A stretch of 64,000 nt of DNA, from contig OZ021727.1 in NCBI GenBank assembly GCA_963978545.1, forward strand, positions 96,299,762 to 96,363,761, given 5' to 3'. The position numbers and the translations under genes were made by a program. The stretch comes from Linyphia triangularis (Eukaryota; Arthropoda; Arachnida; Araneae; Linyphiidae). The notes beneath the pieces are model-generated. The model saw only the letters and a list, made by a program, of their open reading frames with translations, did not search any database and was not told the origin of the DNA. The stretch's first letter is position 1. Each line of letters begins with the position of its first letter. Below are positions 21,339-32,832 of the stretch, one piece after another.

Positions 21339-22740
21339 TTTCTTGTATTTTGAATTCTTTGGATTTTTGATACTTTGCTTTCTTGATTTTTGAATTTAAT
21401 TAAAATATTTCTTCTGTACTTTGGATTTGAGGTTTAATTTGAATTATGATAAACAGGCGTTGAAGTGTTTTTTAGTAACCTTGCAGCCAGAGAATGAATT
21501 GCTGAGTGCATTAAAATTCCTTGGAATTTTTGTAATATTTATATTACTTCATAACTACTTAATTGATTATTTGTACCTTTTAAGTATGCTATTTTTGTCA
21601 TGAAAAATTTACTGATAAAACTTTATTCGATTTTTAAATAGTAAAGTGTTTCAATGTTGCACAGATGATATTGAAACTGCATTTTTGATATATTTGATAT
21701 TTGGGACAATCTCAGATTCTTATTTTTATTTTTTAATCATCGGATTTTTATGTCTTAGTCTTTTTGGAAATGGTAAATTGCTTTGGCTCTTTTTCTGAAA
21801 AATAATAATAAGGGTGGATTACCATTTTTGGGTATTATTTATTTAATGCTTTTCATTCTCTGGCATTTCTGCTCATCATGTTCTGATTAATTTGCTAATA
21901 CTGTGGTTACTTGGTTTTTATTGGAGGTGGATTGCTTTCTGCAGTACTTTGATATACTGTTACGGCTTCTTTTCATTAAGTTGTATTTATTTTAAACTGT
22001 ATAATTCGCTTCATATATCTGTATTCTGTGTTTTATATTATATTCATTTTTGGTATAACAGGTAGTTATATCTTTTTACCCAGGAGTATGTCTTAACGGC
22101 TTTATTTTATTCTAATTTTGGCAGTAGTTCCGGCGGACTGTGGGTTCGATTCCCTTTTTTTATATAAAACTTTAAGGCTTTTTAGGGGGGAATCTTTTGC
22201 ATCATTATTCTTTTTTAGTAATTGAAGCTTGATTCTCACATACATAATTTAATATTAAATTTGTTACATTTCTTGGCTCTTTTTTGGGAAGCTTTACAGG
22301 AATGGGTGGTGCGGCGGTTGTGGTATTGGCTGGTATATTTCTTTTTATAATGTGGCCCTTTTTTGAGATTAAATAGATTTTTTTTTTTTTTAATTAATTA
22401 TAATTTTTTTCCCTTCCCCCCTTCAAAAAAGGGGTTGTGTTCCGGGATTTTCACCCTTGGACCTAACCTCCCACACATTAGTGTGCGGCAGGGTTTGCCC
22501 TGTTGCACATTAAATGCACACAGTTTATATAATTTAATTTCTTAACTATAATCACAATATACACACTATAATCTTTTTGTTTATTTAAAGTTGATCAAAC
22601 ATTTTTGCGGCAAGTTTTAACTTTATGCTCTTAAATTCTAACCAATCGGAAGGTTTTTGTATTTGTCCCTGATTGGTTCATTACTGCCATTGTGTTTATT
22701 CAATCTATTTTCTATTACTGAGGGTTCTATTGTAAGATTT
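21339..22740. other. Non-coding after LINE ORF1; no ORF2 present
   Basis: T-rich sequence without reverse transcriptase or endonuclease coding. A CACATTAGTGTGCGGCAGGG block and a TGCACATTAAATGCACA palindrome-like stretch lie at 22475-22522. A lone tRNA-like box B (GTGGGTTCGATTCCC) is at 22139-22153. It may be the 3' untranslated part of an ORF1-only LINE derivative. Confidence 0.4.
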
Positions 22741-23141
22741 TTGTTTTTGACCCCCGGAGATACTCGTTTCAAGATTTTAAAAACTATCAGACTTATATTT
22801 TAAAATCAATTGAACCAAACCAACAAATCAAAACCGAAACTAAGACATGCTCCTGCGATTACTGCACGGATTTTTCATTTATGATGTTTTTATTGAAAAA
22901 TTAATTTTTTTGACCCCTTATTCTATTTGAATTTTTTATTTAAAAACCAACAGATATTAAATTAAAAAATAACAAAAACAAACTAACAAAACGAAACAAA
23001 AACTAAACTTTGCCCTTGCAATTAATGCATGGTTTTTTGAGTTGGAGCAATTCTATTGTGGTATTTTTCTTTTTGACCTCAAATACAATTTCATTTTGTA
23101 AATCAAAAACTAATAGGCCTCAGCTTAATTTTTGTCAAAAC
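22741..23141 (+). repeat. ~150-bp minisatellite, first block (2-3 degenerate units)
   Basis: Units carry a TGCA(C/T)GG(A)TTTTT...TTTATTG...TTTTTGACCCC...AAAACCAA(C/T)AGA pattern, the same order as in 26600-27660. The block ends at a hAT-like terminus at 23142. Confidence 0.7.
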
Positions 23142-23200
23142 CAGGAGCGTAGCCAGGGGGTGACTGATGGGGCTGCAGCCCCCCCCCCGAAATTTTCAAG
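23142..23200 (+). mobile_element. hAT-like left terminus (CAGGAGCGTAGCCAGGGGG)
   Basis: CAGGAGCGTAGCCAGGGGG followed by GGGGCTGCAGCCCCCCCCCC matches the common hAT MITE end CAGGGGCGTAGCCAGG. It interrupts the minisatellite. A matching right end was not found. Confidence 0.6.
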
Positions 23201-23557
23201 TTTTCGTTATTTTCTAATTTTTTGAAATTGGACAGACAAAGCACTGGAATTATTAACGAATCGAATTAAGTTGAATCTGCCCTGAATGTAGCACTCCAGA
23301 CTTCAGGCGTGATGACTAGTCGACGTGATACGCGATGTCTAGTCTCGTTGACGCGGACTTTCGTCCTACAAAAGGCTTTCAGAGTCCTGGGGATGGGACG
23401 GGGGGGGGGGATCTTGTACTTGTCTAGTCCATGATCCCTCCCCCCCCCCCTCCATAGACTCTGGTTCACTAGTACAATAGGTGACAAGGGGTGTCCAGAA
23501 AGCCACAAACCGGTTCTTTCTTAGCAGCCATCTCCAACCTCCAAGAGTGGCATTGTA
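23201..23557. other. GC-richer non-coding block with G11 and C11 runs
   Basis: A G run (23400-23410) and a C run (about 23439-23450) lie about 30 bp apart and are inversely complementary. No recognised coding. Confidence 0.4.
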
Positions 23558-23559
23558 TA

Positions 23560-24826
23560 CCGTAAAATGGGGTGAATAGGAACAGCGGGGTGAATCGGAA
23601 CGAAACTTCATGAAATTACAAAGAAATTATTACTTTACACAAATAATGCATTTTTATTAATTAAATATATTTTTTTTTACTTGTCTAACATGTTTGGAAT
23701 CTTAGAACATGTTTTGTGGGGTTTTCAACACTGTCCTTTTTTTTAAAAAAAATTCTAAAAGAGCGTGCATACAATCTTATTAGTTTTAACCTCTCCAAAA
23801 CTTATCCGGTAATTAATAACATGTACGAATTATAGACTTAACTAATATACTTTTAGATAAGTATAAACATCCACAACAGCATGCCATACTTAATTTAACT
23901 TGGTTTTAAAAACTTTTTATTTTACGATTTTTTGTGTTTCGCCTCGTCTCGATTTTGAGATTTGCGGGGTGAATCGGAACACTTGAAAAGTGATATTAAA
24001 GAGCTGTTTATGGCAAGATTATGTTCCACACAAGATTCAACGACTGAATAAGAGTCTAATTACTCCCTTCAAGACAGTAATCAAGATTTCAGACTTGAAT
24101 AAATGTCAGAAGAGGAGCCTAGTTTCCGCATGGCAGAAAACCCGATTGTTCCAGTATTTTTTTCTCTAAATGACTTCATTATCTCTAAGTTATATGGAAA
24201 AATGTATGAAGACTCTATGTGAGCAAAGTTTTACACCCACAAGATTATTGCTATATAAGTGTGTTTTACAAAAAGCGCTTATGAACGAAGAGATTTTCTG
24301 AAACAAATGAGGATGCTTTTCTCCTTTCTCAAGATATTTTAAAGAATTTGCACTCATACGACACGCAAACATAAAGTAGATTAAAAAGTATTTTTAATTT
24401 TAAAGACTATTTGGATGAGTTATAGGAGAGTTGATACGCTTTCAAACATATGATTTGTTTTGACAATAATTGACAAACACAAATTTTATCCGTCATATTA
24501 AATGATTTTTTTATGATAATTTTGTGTTCCTATTCACCCCAATGCATTATTACTTGTTTTTTGCCATCCTGTAAACATTTAAATAAGATCAGACATAAAT
24601 TATAACGAGTGTTCCGATTCACCCCTTTCTGCGGGGTGAATCGGAACACTATGAAAAAATTCAAAATAAATTAAAGTCTAAGTTTTTTCAACATTTTTTG
24701 GATTGATTCTCAAAGAAGAAGGTAAGACCCAAGTTTCAATGTCAAAAATATGTTCCTTAACGATTTTATTACAACCGATTTTTACTTTGAAAGTTGAAAA
24801 GTGTTCCGATTCACCCCATTTTACGG
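23560..24826. mobile_element. TA-flanked DNA transposon with GGGGTGAATCGGAAC motifs
   Basis: The ends read CCGTAAAATGGGGTGAAT (left) and its reverse complement (right), each bordered by TA. The 15-bp motif GGGGTGAATCGGAAC occurs seven times in both orientations with at most one substitution: + at 23569, 23587, 23966, 24633; - at 24526, 24611, 24803. No transposase frame. The repeated subterminal motif is likely a transposase-binding site. A partial copy lies at 33277-33605. Confidence 0.85.
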
Positions 24827-24829
24827 TAC

Positions 24830-26599
24830 ATATTCAACATTGCTCGGATCCCAAGTAGTTAAACACTTCAGAATTCTCTATATAAGAAATTTCTTATTTT
24901 TACCCCATTCAAGGTAAGTGCAATTTTTCACCATTCAAATAAATTATTTTATATAAATGGTTACGATCATAAAGCTTTTTTGTTAAACTATTGACCTATT
25001 TAGCTGGGCATGGGGATTGGGACTTTAAAGCGTTAGATTGGGACGTTGGTAATCAAATGATAATGGTTATTGTTGGCAATAACATTATAACTCCAATAAT
25101 AAATTGATATAATTATAATATTTTAATAATTAATATATTTTTATTGAAATATGTTTACCTAAATTAATTACCATATAGTTTTAAAATTCCAGTAACTAAT
25201 TATGACAATTTGTAAAATTTTAGGAAAAAATTTCAAATTTCAACATTTTTGGGGGCAACATTTTTTTAAGTATTTATATACAATTTTAAAAAACACATTA
25301 AGTTCCTAAACATTTTACATTAAATTATTTAAAAAAATTATAAACTTGTTTGTTTGTGTAATTATGAAAATTGAAAAAACAAACAAAAAAAACGCGTAAC
25401 TATTCTTGTAAACTAAACTCAATATTTAAGAGCCGATCATTCTGTTTGCCGTCTTACTATTTTGAGATTATTCAAAATGCTTAGACTTTTTTATTTTTTG
25501 GCAGAGAGAGTATGCAAATTTTTTCTTTAATTTTTCAAGACATTTAAACAAACAAATCAATTGTTTATCTCGCCTTTTTCTCTAGCATTCTCCCTCTTTA
25601 GTCTAACTCCATTATAAAAATGACTTGATGCATATAAATTGGGTTCTGCAACTTTTCATGCTAAAAATATTAAGTGTTTTTTTTTTTTTTTTTTTTTACC
25701 TCACTTGCTTTTACACACTGTTTAAATTAAATCACTGTTTATAATTTGTCCCTGGAATGTTGTTCATAAAAGCCCCGTCATCTTTCTTAGGAATAATTTA
25801 TAAAAATAAATTCTTTTTAATTGAGTAAAATAAAATACTAAAACTTTGCACAAGTTTAGATGGAAGTAAAATAATGTATCTACAATAATTTTAATACTTT
25901 TAGATTTTTTTTCACTTAAAGGCATTGATAAAAGTATTATATTCAACATACCTGATAAAATAAATAAATTGTCACTACAGGAAAACAAAATTGCTTATTG
26001 TTCTGCAACTTTAGTAGTGGGACAGAAGAGTTACAGTCAATCTTTTGATAATTTTTCAATACTTTTTTTTTTTTATTTCCTATCTTTTTGTAAAAAACAT
26101 CTTGTTTATATGTGTTCCGTGTTCACATGTGATCTCTTATACTTGAAACCAAACTTTTTTACCAAACTATTTACAAAAGCGATGTATGGTATTTGATTTT
26201 GAATTTTAGTTCGTAATTTTTTATTATAATTATTGTATTATAAAGTTTGAAAATTATTTTAATGTATTTTTGTATGAAAATTTCTAAAAATTCTACACTT
26301 GAAATAAACGTAGGAGTACGTTTGTTATTAAGTAATTATTCATGATGCTACAGAAATTTGTGTTTAAAAATTTAAAAAAAAAAATAGTATTTATTTTCGA
26401 AGTGCTAAAAATATACAAAACCCTTTCAGATAGTTTTGATCCCACATATACCCTTTATCTTTGTTGTCTGTGTTCCTGTAGACTAAGTCCAAGTCAACTG
26501 GAGGTGTTTGGACGCTTAGAAAACTTCTTTATGTGAGTAATTAAAAGGACACATATTTGTTACTCTTATAAGTTTTTCATCATGTTGTTTCCGAAGTTG
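24830..26599. other. AT-rich non-coding, nothing recognised
   Basis: 25085-25145 resembles the AT-rich subterminal part of the hAT element at 28620-28690 (AATTATAATATTTTAATAATTAATATATTTTTATT-type wording). A T run lies at 25678-25697. No convincing coding region. Confidence 0.4.
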
Positions 26600-27660
26600 A
26601 CATTTATAATAATTTTTGTCAAAATCAAACCAGTGAACCAATACTGGAACCATTTTTTGCCATTGCATGTACTGCATGGTTTTTTGTGCTGGATCATTTT
26701 TATTGTAAATTTTTTTTTATTGACCCCTAATACCTTTTCATTTTGATATTCAAAAACCAATGGACATCTGTTTAATATTTAGCTAAATCAGACTAACAAC
26801 CAATACTTGCCATTGCATTTATTGCATGGTTTTTTGTGCTGGGTCTTTTTTATGGTAAAATATTTGTTATTGACCCCAATTACTCTTCAAATTTGATATT
26901 CAAAAACCAATAGATATCTGATTAATTTTTAGCTAAATCAGGCTAACAACCAATACTTGCCATTGCATATACCGCATGATTTTTTGTGTTGGGTCATTTT
27001 TATTGTAAAATATTTGTTATTGACCTCAATTACTTTTTATATTTGATATTCAAAAACCAATAGACATCTGATTAATTTTTAGCTAAATCAGGCTAACAAC
27101 CAATACTAGTACCAATACTTGCCATTGCATTTACTGCATGGTTTTTTGTGTTGGGTCTTTTTTATTGTAAAATATTTGTTATTGATCCCAATTATTTTTT
27201 AAATTTGATATTCAAAAACCTATAAATATCTGATTAATTTTTGGCTAAATCAGGCTAACAACCAATACTAGTACCAATATTTGCCATTGCATTTACTGCA
27301 TGGTTTTTCGTGCTGGATCATTTTTATTGTAAAATATTTTATATTGACCCCTAACCCTTTTTGAATTTAATATTCAAAAACCAATAGACATCTGTTTAAC
27401 ACTTAGCAAAATCAGACCAACAACCGAAATAAGAACGAATTTTTGTCACTGCAGTTGTTTTGTGGATTTATAGTGTTGAAACTTTTTATTGAGTAAATCT
27501 TTTATTTAATCCCAAGTAATTTCTTAATATTTAATTCAAAAACTAGCAACCCTTAAATTATAATCCAACAAAATCATACTAAAATACATTGAAACTGGTC
27601 ATCGCGATCGTTTCCTGAGTTTTAATTGTTGGAACCTTTTGATGAAGATTAAATACTTTT
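26600..27660 (+). repeat. ~150-160 bp minisatellite, second block (about seven units)
   Basis: Each unit holds TTGCCATTGCATTTACTGCA, TGGTTTTTTGTGCTGG(G/A)TC, ATTGACCCC, TATTCAAAAACCAATAGA and AAATCAG(G/A)CTAACAACC. Unit anchors lie near 26657, 26808, 26958, 27119, 27281, 27440 and 27597; the last two are strongly diverged. It matches the block at 22741-23141. Confidence 0.9.
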
Positions 27661-28534
27661 TGATATAAAATTATTTGCCTTCCATTTATATTCATAAAAA
27701 TAAATAAAAAGAATTGTGTTGTATAATTATTTTGTATTATAACTATAACTAGTGGTTTTCCTTTTTCCTCTTTTAAACAAATTATTAGGAAGATAAGAGG
27801 TTTCCTTTTAAATGTCAGGTTGCCAACCCGCAGGGCGAATTTTCTTTTTTCTGATTCAATATGAATCTATTTCTCCTGTGCGTTTTATTGTTTTAATTAT
27901 TTGATTTGTTTCATTATCTTAGTAGTACTCTGATTTCGTTATATTTATGCACCTTTTTAATTGTTTAAGAATCAATATAAAATGTTATTTGTATTATTAC
28001 TATTTTCATTATTATGTCAAGAAAGAAGAATTTGTTTTCCCTGCAATTACTTTAATTTTATATCATTATCATATTACCCCATGTACTATCAACCTTAAAT
28101 TTTAAATAAATCTGTACCGGCAGTGCCGGGTTGCTCGGTTGATCTCCTTCCGTGCTTGGGGTACCACTTTCCTCCCGGCCGAGGATTCGAAAACTCTAAA
28201 CCCTTCAGGGTGAGTTCCTCGGCTTGGACACTCCAATAACCCTACTAGAAACAGCTGCAAACAAATATTTTGATGTGTGCTAACCATTCCTGTGAGGAAA
28301 ATAAAGTGTCATTGATTTCCCAATTCCAATCAATGGTGCTGACTGTCTGAGGTATTTGACCTGTTAAATAATCAGTAGACTCATTTACTTCTAAACTTAA
28401 TTGCGTACTTCCAGATCCAGGTTATCTATCTTCCAAAATTACCATTTGTGCCCTATCAGACTATCCCAAAATCCAAAGAATTTGAAAACACTACTCGCTC
28501 CACTTAATGGGTTTATCAGATCATCAATCCTACT
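27661..28534. other. Non-coding; one GC-richer, possibly SINE-like patch
   Basis: 28115-28300 is GC-richer. On the minus strand it contains GTTATTGGAGTGTCCAAGCC and a TTTTCGAATCCTCGG box-B-like block, so it may be a SINE remnant, but box A is weak. The rest is AT-rich. Confidence 0.35.
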
Positions 28535-29186
28535 ACTCGGGGCAGGGGCGTACTGGGACATAAATTCGGTCCGGTGATTTTAGATTTATGCCGGCCCAAA
28601 TTTTCAATATATAATCATTGATAAAGTTTTAATAATTATTGTTAACAAAATAAAATAATTCCACTGATTAATAAGTAATTTTAATAATTAATATATTTTT
28701 ATTTATACGTTTTTTTAATAGTTGAAGTGTTTAATTAGTTTAATCGTATAAAGTGTTTTCCGTCTCTACTAGTATTTATAGTTTCCTTGAGTAAACTTGG
28801 TTTCCATGAAAATCATCGATTGCTTCTTGCAAAACTTTACAGCAAATGACTTCCAATATGCATAAAACTTTGAATTTATAAACATAAGTAGTTTTGACCT
28901 TTTAATTGTGATTTTGACAAACAGAATGTTAAAAAATTTTATAAGTTTTTTTAATTAATTTTTTAAAAAAGTATAGTGTTTTTACAATGTGACTTTCATA
29001 GAGTTCTGAAATTTTTAACATATATAACTATTTAGTTATTGCCATCTAATTATGATTTTGACAAACAGAATGTTAAAATTTTCATTAGTTTTTGAATTAT
29101 TACTTTAAATTACCTACATGTTAAGATAGGGTGATGAAATTATTTCATACGATATAAAAGAACGATCTAGAAGAAATGTCTGTGAT

Positions 29187-29431
29187 TATACTAAACTTCA
29201 ACTTAACTAGACATCACTTAGACGATAGATCGTCACAGTGCTCATAGGTATTTAATCCATTTTGGCGGAGTGAAGACATAATTCTCGCCAAACCTTATAG
29301 CCTTTTGTTCTCTACAGGGTTGTGGTTTGGCGAACATTATGCTTTCAAGCCGCCGAAATGGATTAAATACCTATGAGCACTGTGACGATCTACCGTCTAA
29401 GTGATGTCTAGTTAAGTTGAAGTTTAGTATA
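29187..29431. mobile_element. Foldback MITE (82-bp arms)
   Basis: The 5' arm (29187-29267) from TATACTAAACTTCAACTTAA to CCATTTTGGCGG is the near-exact inverse of the 3' arm (29350-29431). The loop itself has a second inverted pair, CGCCAAACC/GGTTTGGCG. TA at both borders suggests a mariner-type MITE. Its transcript would be one long hairpin. Confidence 0.92.
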
Positions 29432-29709
29432 GTATAACTCATGAAAAATTGACTTGCGATATTCAACTTTTTTATACGAGCTTGTGGTGGCAATGGGGTA
29501 TGGAACCTGTCATCAATGTTTTCGTCAAAATTGCGCATGCGCATAAAGTAGCTGACATCGAAAACACGTTTTTCAGCATTTGCCAAAAAATCGCTGCAGT
29601 GATTTTGACCAAAATAGATATGGTTATGTCTATTAAGTTGCTATAAATATATCCACTTTCAAAATTTTCGTAGAAAAATTTTCGCGTAAAAATTCGAAAT
29701 ACAAATGCC

Positions 29710-29870
29710 ATTAACCCAGAGCATCACTTATTAACGACTGTTTTTGCTCTATTTCATTTACAAGAGTGCCAGTGCATTTATTATATCCAAAAATATCGCC
29801 TAACTAGCCATTATTTTTTAAATAATGAAAAGAGAAAACGAAAATTTAAAATTACACCAATTCTTGTCAA
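29710..29870 (+). repeat. Dispersed repeat, partner of 8230-8430
   Basis: Shares ordered blocks with 8230-8430, including TTAACGACTGTTTTTGCTCT, an AGTGCATTTATT block, ATCGCCTAACTAG and TTTTTTAAATAATGAAAA. Confidence 0.6.
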
Positions 29871-30659
29871 GTTTGATTGCTGTGGCCAGTATTAAGTGTA
29901 ATTGAAAGTTGTGCGATGTTCCACATCCCTAGGTATTTTAAGGGTTTTTTTGTTCCTCACTCCTAGTTTAAGTTTCTTTGCAAAGTGACTTCCATGCATA
30001 TAACTCTGAAATTTCAAACATAAGTAGCCTTTGCTTTCTAATTCTGCTTTTCACAAACAGCAATAACGGCAATTTCTTTTACAAACAGCCAGCCTGGTTC
30101 GCGAAACGTCAACAATTGGGACTTATATACAACGCGGGCCATGCATTTAGTGCTATTATATAATTGGCTGGTGGGAGTGCTTGGGCTTTCAATTCATTGG
30201 GTTTAAAAAAAAAAAAACTTTCAGGAAGGCAACTACTTATATTGAAGGGGGGCAGTGGCGGCTAGTGAGTAACAAAAGTGAGGGGGCCCAAATTAACAAT
30301 GGCATGGTTTTTTGAGGGGGGGAGGGAGAGTGAATGCAAATTTCAAAATGTATGAGTTTCATGCAATTAAATGTTATTCAAATGCACATAAAACAAAGCT
30401 ATAGGAGTAGTTAAACAAATTATCCAAATAAATTTTAATTAAATATATGTTTTAGTAAAATGAATATAACAAATTTAACACTGCAGCATTTCGTTTGAGC
30501 CAATGGCTTATGAAAATTAACCTCATGTCCCAGGGCTTTTGAACTTAATGGCTCATTCATTTCGAAAATTTATAAATGAAGAGAAGAAAAGTGGTGAGAT
30601 TTTCAGAAAAAGTAGAGATTTTAAATTATTCATTTGAACATAAAATTAATGCTTATTGA

Positions 30660-30810
30660 TTCATTAATATTTCAGTTCAAAATTTCATTAATATTTCAGT
30701 TCAAAATTTCATTAATATTTCAGTTCAAAATTTCATTAATATTTCAGTTCAAAATTTCATTAATATTTCAGTTCAAAATTTCATTAATATTTCAGTTCAA
30801 AATTTCATTA
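30660..30810 (+). repeat. 24-bp tandem repeat, about 6.3 copies
   Basis: The unit TTCATTAATATTTCAGTTCA plus AAAT repeats without visible variation. It happens to stay open in one frame as repeated SLIFQFKI because 24 is a multiple of three; there is no reason to think it is translated. Confidence 0.97.
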
Positions 30811-31040
30811 CTCAACAGAAAAATATTTTCAGTCTTATATTTTTACTTTTTAAAAATTTGGTTGTTTACTGTTCAGTCAGAGTCCTTTTGTCACTTGTGG
30901 AATGTACCAAAAATTCGTTTATTGTTGTCCTTATAAATGGATATTTCAAGCAACTGAATGATAAAGATAGTTAATATTCTTTGTTGGGGAAAGTCAAACA
31001 CATTTATATGGATTAAAATACTTAAAATAATCTTTCAATT

Positions 31041-31074
<34 letters not shown>

Positions 31075-31254
31075 TGTTTTTGCTATCCATAAAATAAAGT
31101 TTTATTGCTATACCAAAGTAAAAAGATGCTGAAGATATAGTGGGTCCTATGTCAGCATACTCAGAAGCATATTTAGATGTTAGTCAAGTCAGTGAGGTAG
31201 CTACGATGACCATTGTTGTCTATTATAGTGCCGCATTTGGTTACTCATACATGT

Positions 31255-31340
31255 GGAATTATAGCCGAGAGGTAGCGCATGAGGCTGGTGATCCTATAAG
31301 TTGGTGGTTCGAATGGGTACCGCCGGCACCCACTTTACTG
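31255..31340 (+). mobile_element. tRNA-like SINE head (third type)
   Basis: Box A TAGCCGAGAGGTAGCGCA and box B GGTTCGAATGGG are about 40 bp apart, as in tRNA genes. The sequence between does not form a clean cloverleaf and the acceptor arms do not pair, so this is a SINE head rather than a tRNA gene. It differs from families A and B. Confidence 0.55.
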
Positions 31341-31373
31341 AAGTTTAATTTCTATTTATTTCTTGCTCCAGAA

Positions 31374-31391
31374 GAACCTTCTAGAACGTTC
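31374..31391. promoter_or_regulatory. Heat-shock element, four perfect alternating units
   Basis: GAACCTTCTAGAACGTTC: GAA-cc-TTC-ta-GAA-cg-TTC, the exact nGAAnnTTCn pattern bound by HSF trimers. A further GAA abuts it at 31371-31373. Confidence 0.8.
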
Positions 31392-31468
31392 TATCATTTC
31401 CGGTACGACTTGTTTCCGGATGGATGTCCTAGTGCTGCTATGCAAATCCAACTTTACTTGTTTCCGGT

Positions 31469-31486
31469 GAATGTTCTGGAACATTC
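31469..31486. promoter_or_regulatory. Heat-shock element, four perfect alternating units (proximal)
   Basis: GAATGTTCTGGAACATTC: GAA-tg-TTC-tg-GAA-ca-TTC. It ends 10 bp upstream of a TATA box, a spacing like hsp70 promoters. Confidence 0.85.
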
Positions 31487-31494
31487 GATCTGGC

Positions 31495-31503
31495 TTTATA
31501 AGA
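31495..31503 (+). promoter_or_regulatory. TATA box of the heat-shock-type promoter
   Basis: CTTTATAAGAG context. Transcription would be expected to start about 25-30 bp downstream, near 31525-31530. Confidence 0.65.
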
Positions 31504-31640
31504 GAGTCACTCGAGTTGAGTGGGGCAGAGGATAGTTTCTTCTGCTACTGAACGTTGCTCTAGAATTCTTTCTAATAAATACTTGCGAGACATAGCACCG
31601 ACGTTGTATTTCTTGTGTACAGTTCATTATACGTGACAAT

Positions 31641-32154
31641 AGCAGCAATTAGGTGGGGAAATAGAATGGGAGGAGGGAGATTAGGACAGCCCAATTTTAC
31701 TTGCTGTATAACTCATTTAACTAATCACCTCTAAAATCGAATGAATTAAAAAGAAAAATTATACTTTTATGATAATTAAGATACATTAACAATTGGGCTA
31801 ATCCATGCGATGAGATTATCCGGACAAAATTAATCTCTAAATATTTTTTTAAAAATCACGATTCTGTGTTTAAAAATTTATTTCTTAAGAAAAGCTTACG
31901 TTTATATTTGAATAATAAAGGGTAAAATTAAATGATCTTACTGAGATAGTTGTTGAAAAATTAATTCCCTTTTCAGCACGTATAATTGTAGTTTTCTATC
32001 TATTTTCTCTGGCTCTCCCAATTTAATTCACCGTCATTTTCTTGTACGCTTGCGCTGTAGAAAATGCCAACACTTCTTTCGACAGTTCCAGCTCGAGCTC
32101 GACTACTTTTGGTTAACACACAAAGTGGACCATTAGATAGGGTTAGGACCATAG
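31641..32154. other. Non-coding, nothing recognised
   Basis: AT-rich with one GC-richer patch at 32040-32100 (AGCTCGAGCTCGA). No gene seen. Confidence 0.4.
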
Positions 32155-32414
32155 AATAGGGTATTTGACAAATTTTCAAAATATGTTTTAAATAAAAGGT
32201 ATGCACAAAATAAAAGACACGTATTTTTTCTTTTTTCAAAATAATGCTGCAAAACACTAAAAATTGTATTTTAAAATGCAAGTAGAAGCCCCGCCCTAAA
32301 ACGCTGCTCAAAAACCCATCTGTCTGTGTGACGTCAATCTTGCATAAACAACATCGCAATAGCGAGTGAGTTTCCAGCGCGAAATGTGTTTTTCTTTTGA
32401 TTTCGTTCCAAGAA

Positions 32415-32607
32415 ATGTCTCACCGGCTTCGGTATTATGCAGTATCCCACTGTACAAGTACTTCAATTAAAACTCCAGAAAAGTTGTGTACACATGTGCC
32501 CAGGAAAGCAGACATACAAAAAAAGTGGTTAAATCTTGCAAGAAGATAATCAACTTAGTTTTCACCACAGACTACGATTCACTTTTGTGAAGATCATTTT
32601 GATGCAA
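32415..32607 (+). pseudogene. THAP zinc-finger domain, first exon, with two nonsense codons
   Basis: From ATG 32415 one frame reads MSHRLRYYAVSHCTSTSIKT, then PEKLCTHVP, WLNLARR and IHFCEDHFD. This matches the THAP fold: a C-x2-4-C near the start (here the first Cys is replaced in YYAVSHC), the conserved P and W, and C-x2-H near the end (FCEDH). Stops TAA and TAG interrupt after LARR, so it is not functional. The frame reaches a GTAATA at 32608, a plausible splice donor at the place where THAP exons often end. THAP domains bind DNA in transposases and some host regulators; the flanking inverted repeats favour a transposase. Confidence 0.78.
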
Positions 32608-32832
32608 GTAATACTTTATTTAATTCTTTTAAATGTTTTAACTACACAATATAAAGTTTAAGTACTGATGCACTATACTATTGAAATATTGAATTTTTTT
32701 TATTTTTTTATTATTATTATTACTATTGATTTTTTTTTTTTTTTTTTTTTTTTTTGTAAATTTGAAATCAAAATATTTGTTTTGTTTACATGAATTGTTT
32801 TGAAAAAAACAAACATTTTTTGTCTGTCATAT

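Larger units (their letters stand above)
31371..31640 (+). mobile_element. LTR-like segment carrying a heat-shock-type promoter
   Basis: Holds two perfect heat-shock element arrays (31374-31391, 31469-31486), three TTCCGG boxes (31398, 31414, 31462), a TATA box (31497-31501) and a poly(A) signal AATAAA (31574-31579) only about 75 bp after the TATA box. Promoter and poly(A) signal this close are typical of an LTR (U3-R). The likely 3' edge is the ACGTGACA near 31630-31637. A second copy and target duplications were not found, so solo LTR is an inference. No heat-shock gene follows. Confidence 0.5.

Noticed and set aside
26600..27660. CRISPR array
   Set aside because: Units of about 150 bp diverge along their whole length with no unique spacers, and the DNA is eukaryotic; it is a minisatellite.
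30634..30936. 100-residue open frame with SLIFQFKI repeats
   Set aside because: Open only because a 24-bp tandem repeat keeps the frame; no domain, start context or codon signal.
31255..31340. Functional tRNA gene
   Set aside because: Promoter boxes are present but no cloverleaf with matched acceptor stem can be drawn.
31371..31640. Promoter of an hsp70 gene in this window
   Set aside because: No HSP70 or small heat-shock coding sequence follows; an AATAAA soon after the TATA box fits an LTR better.
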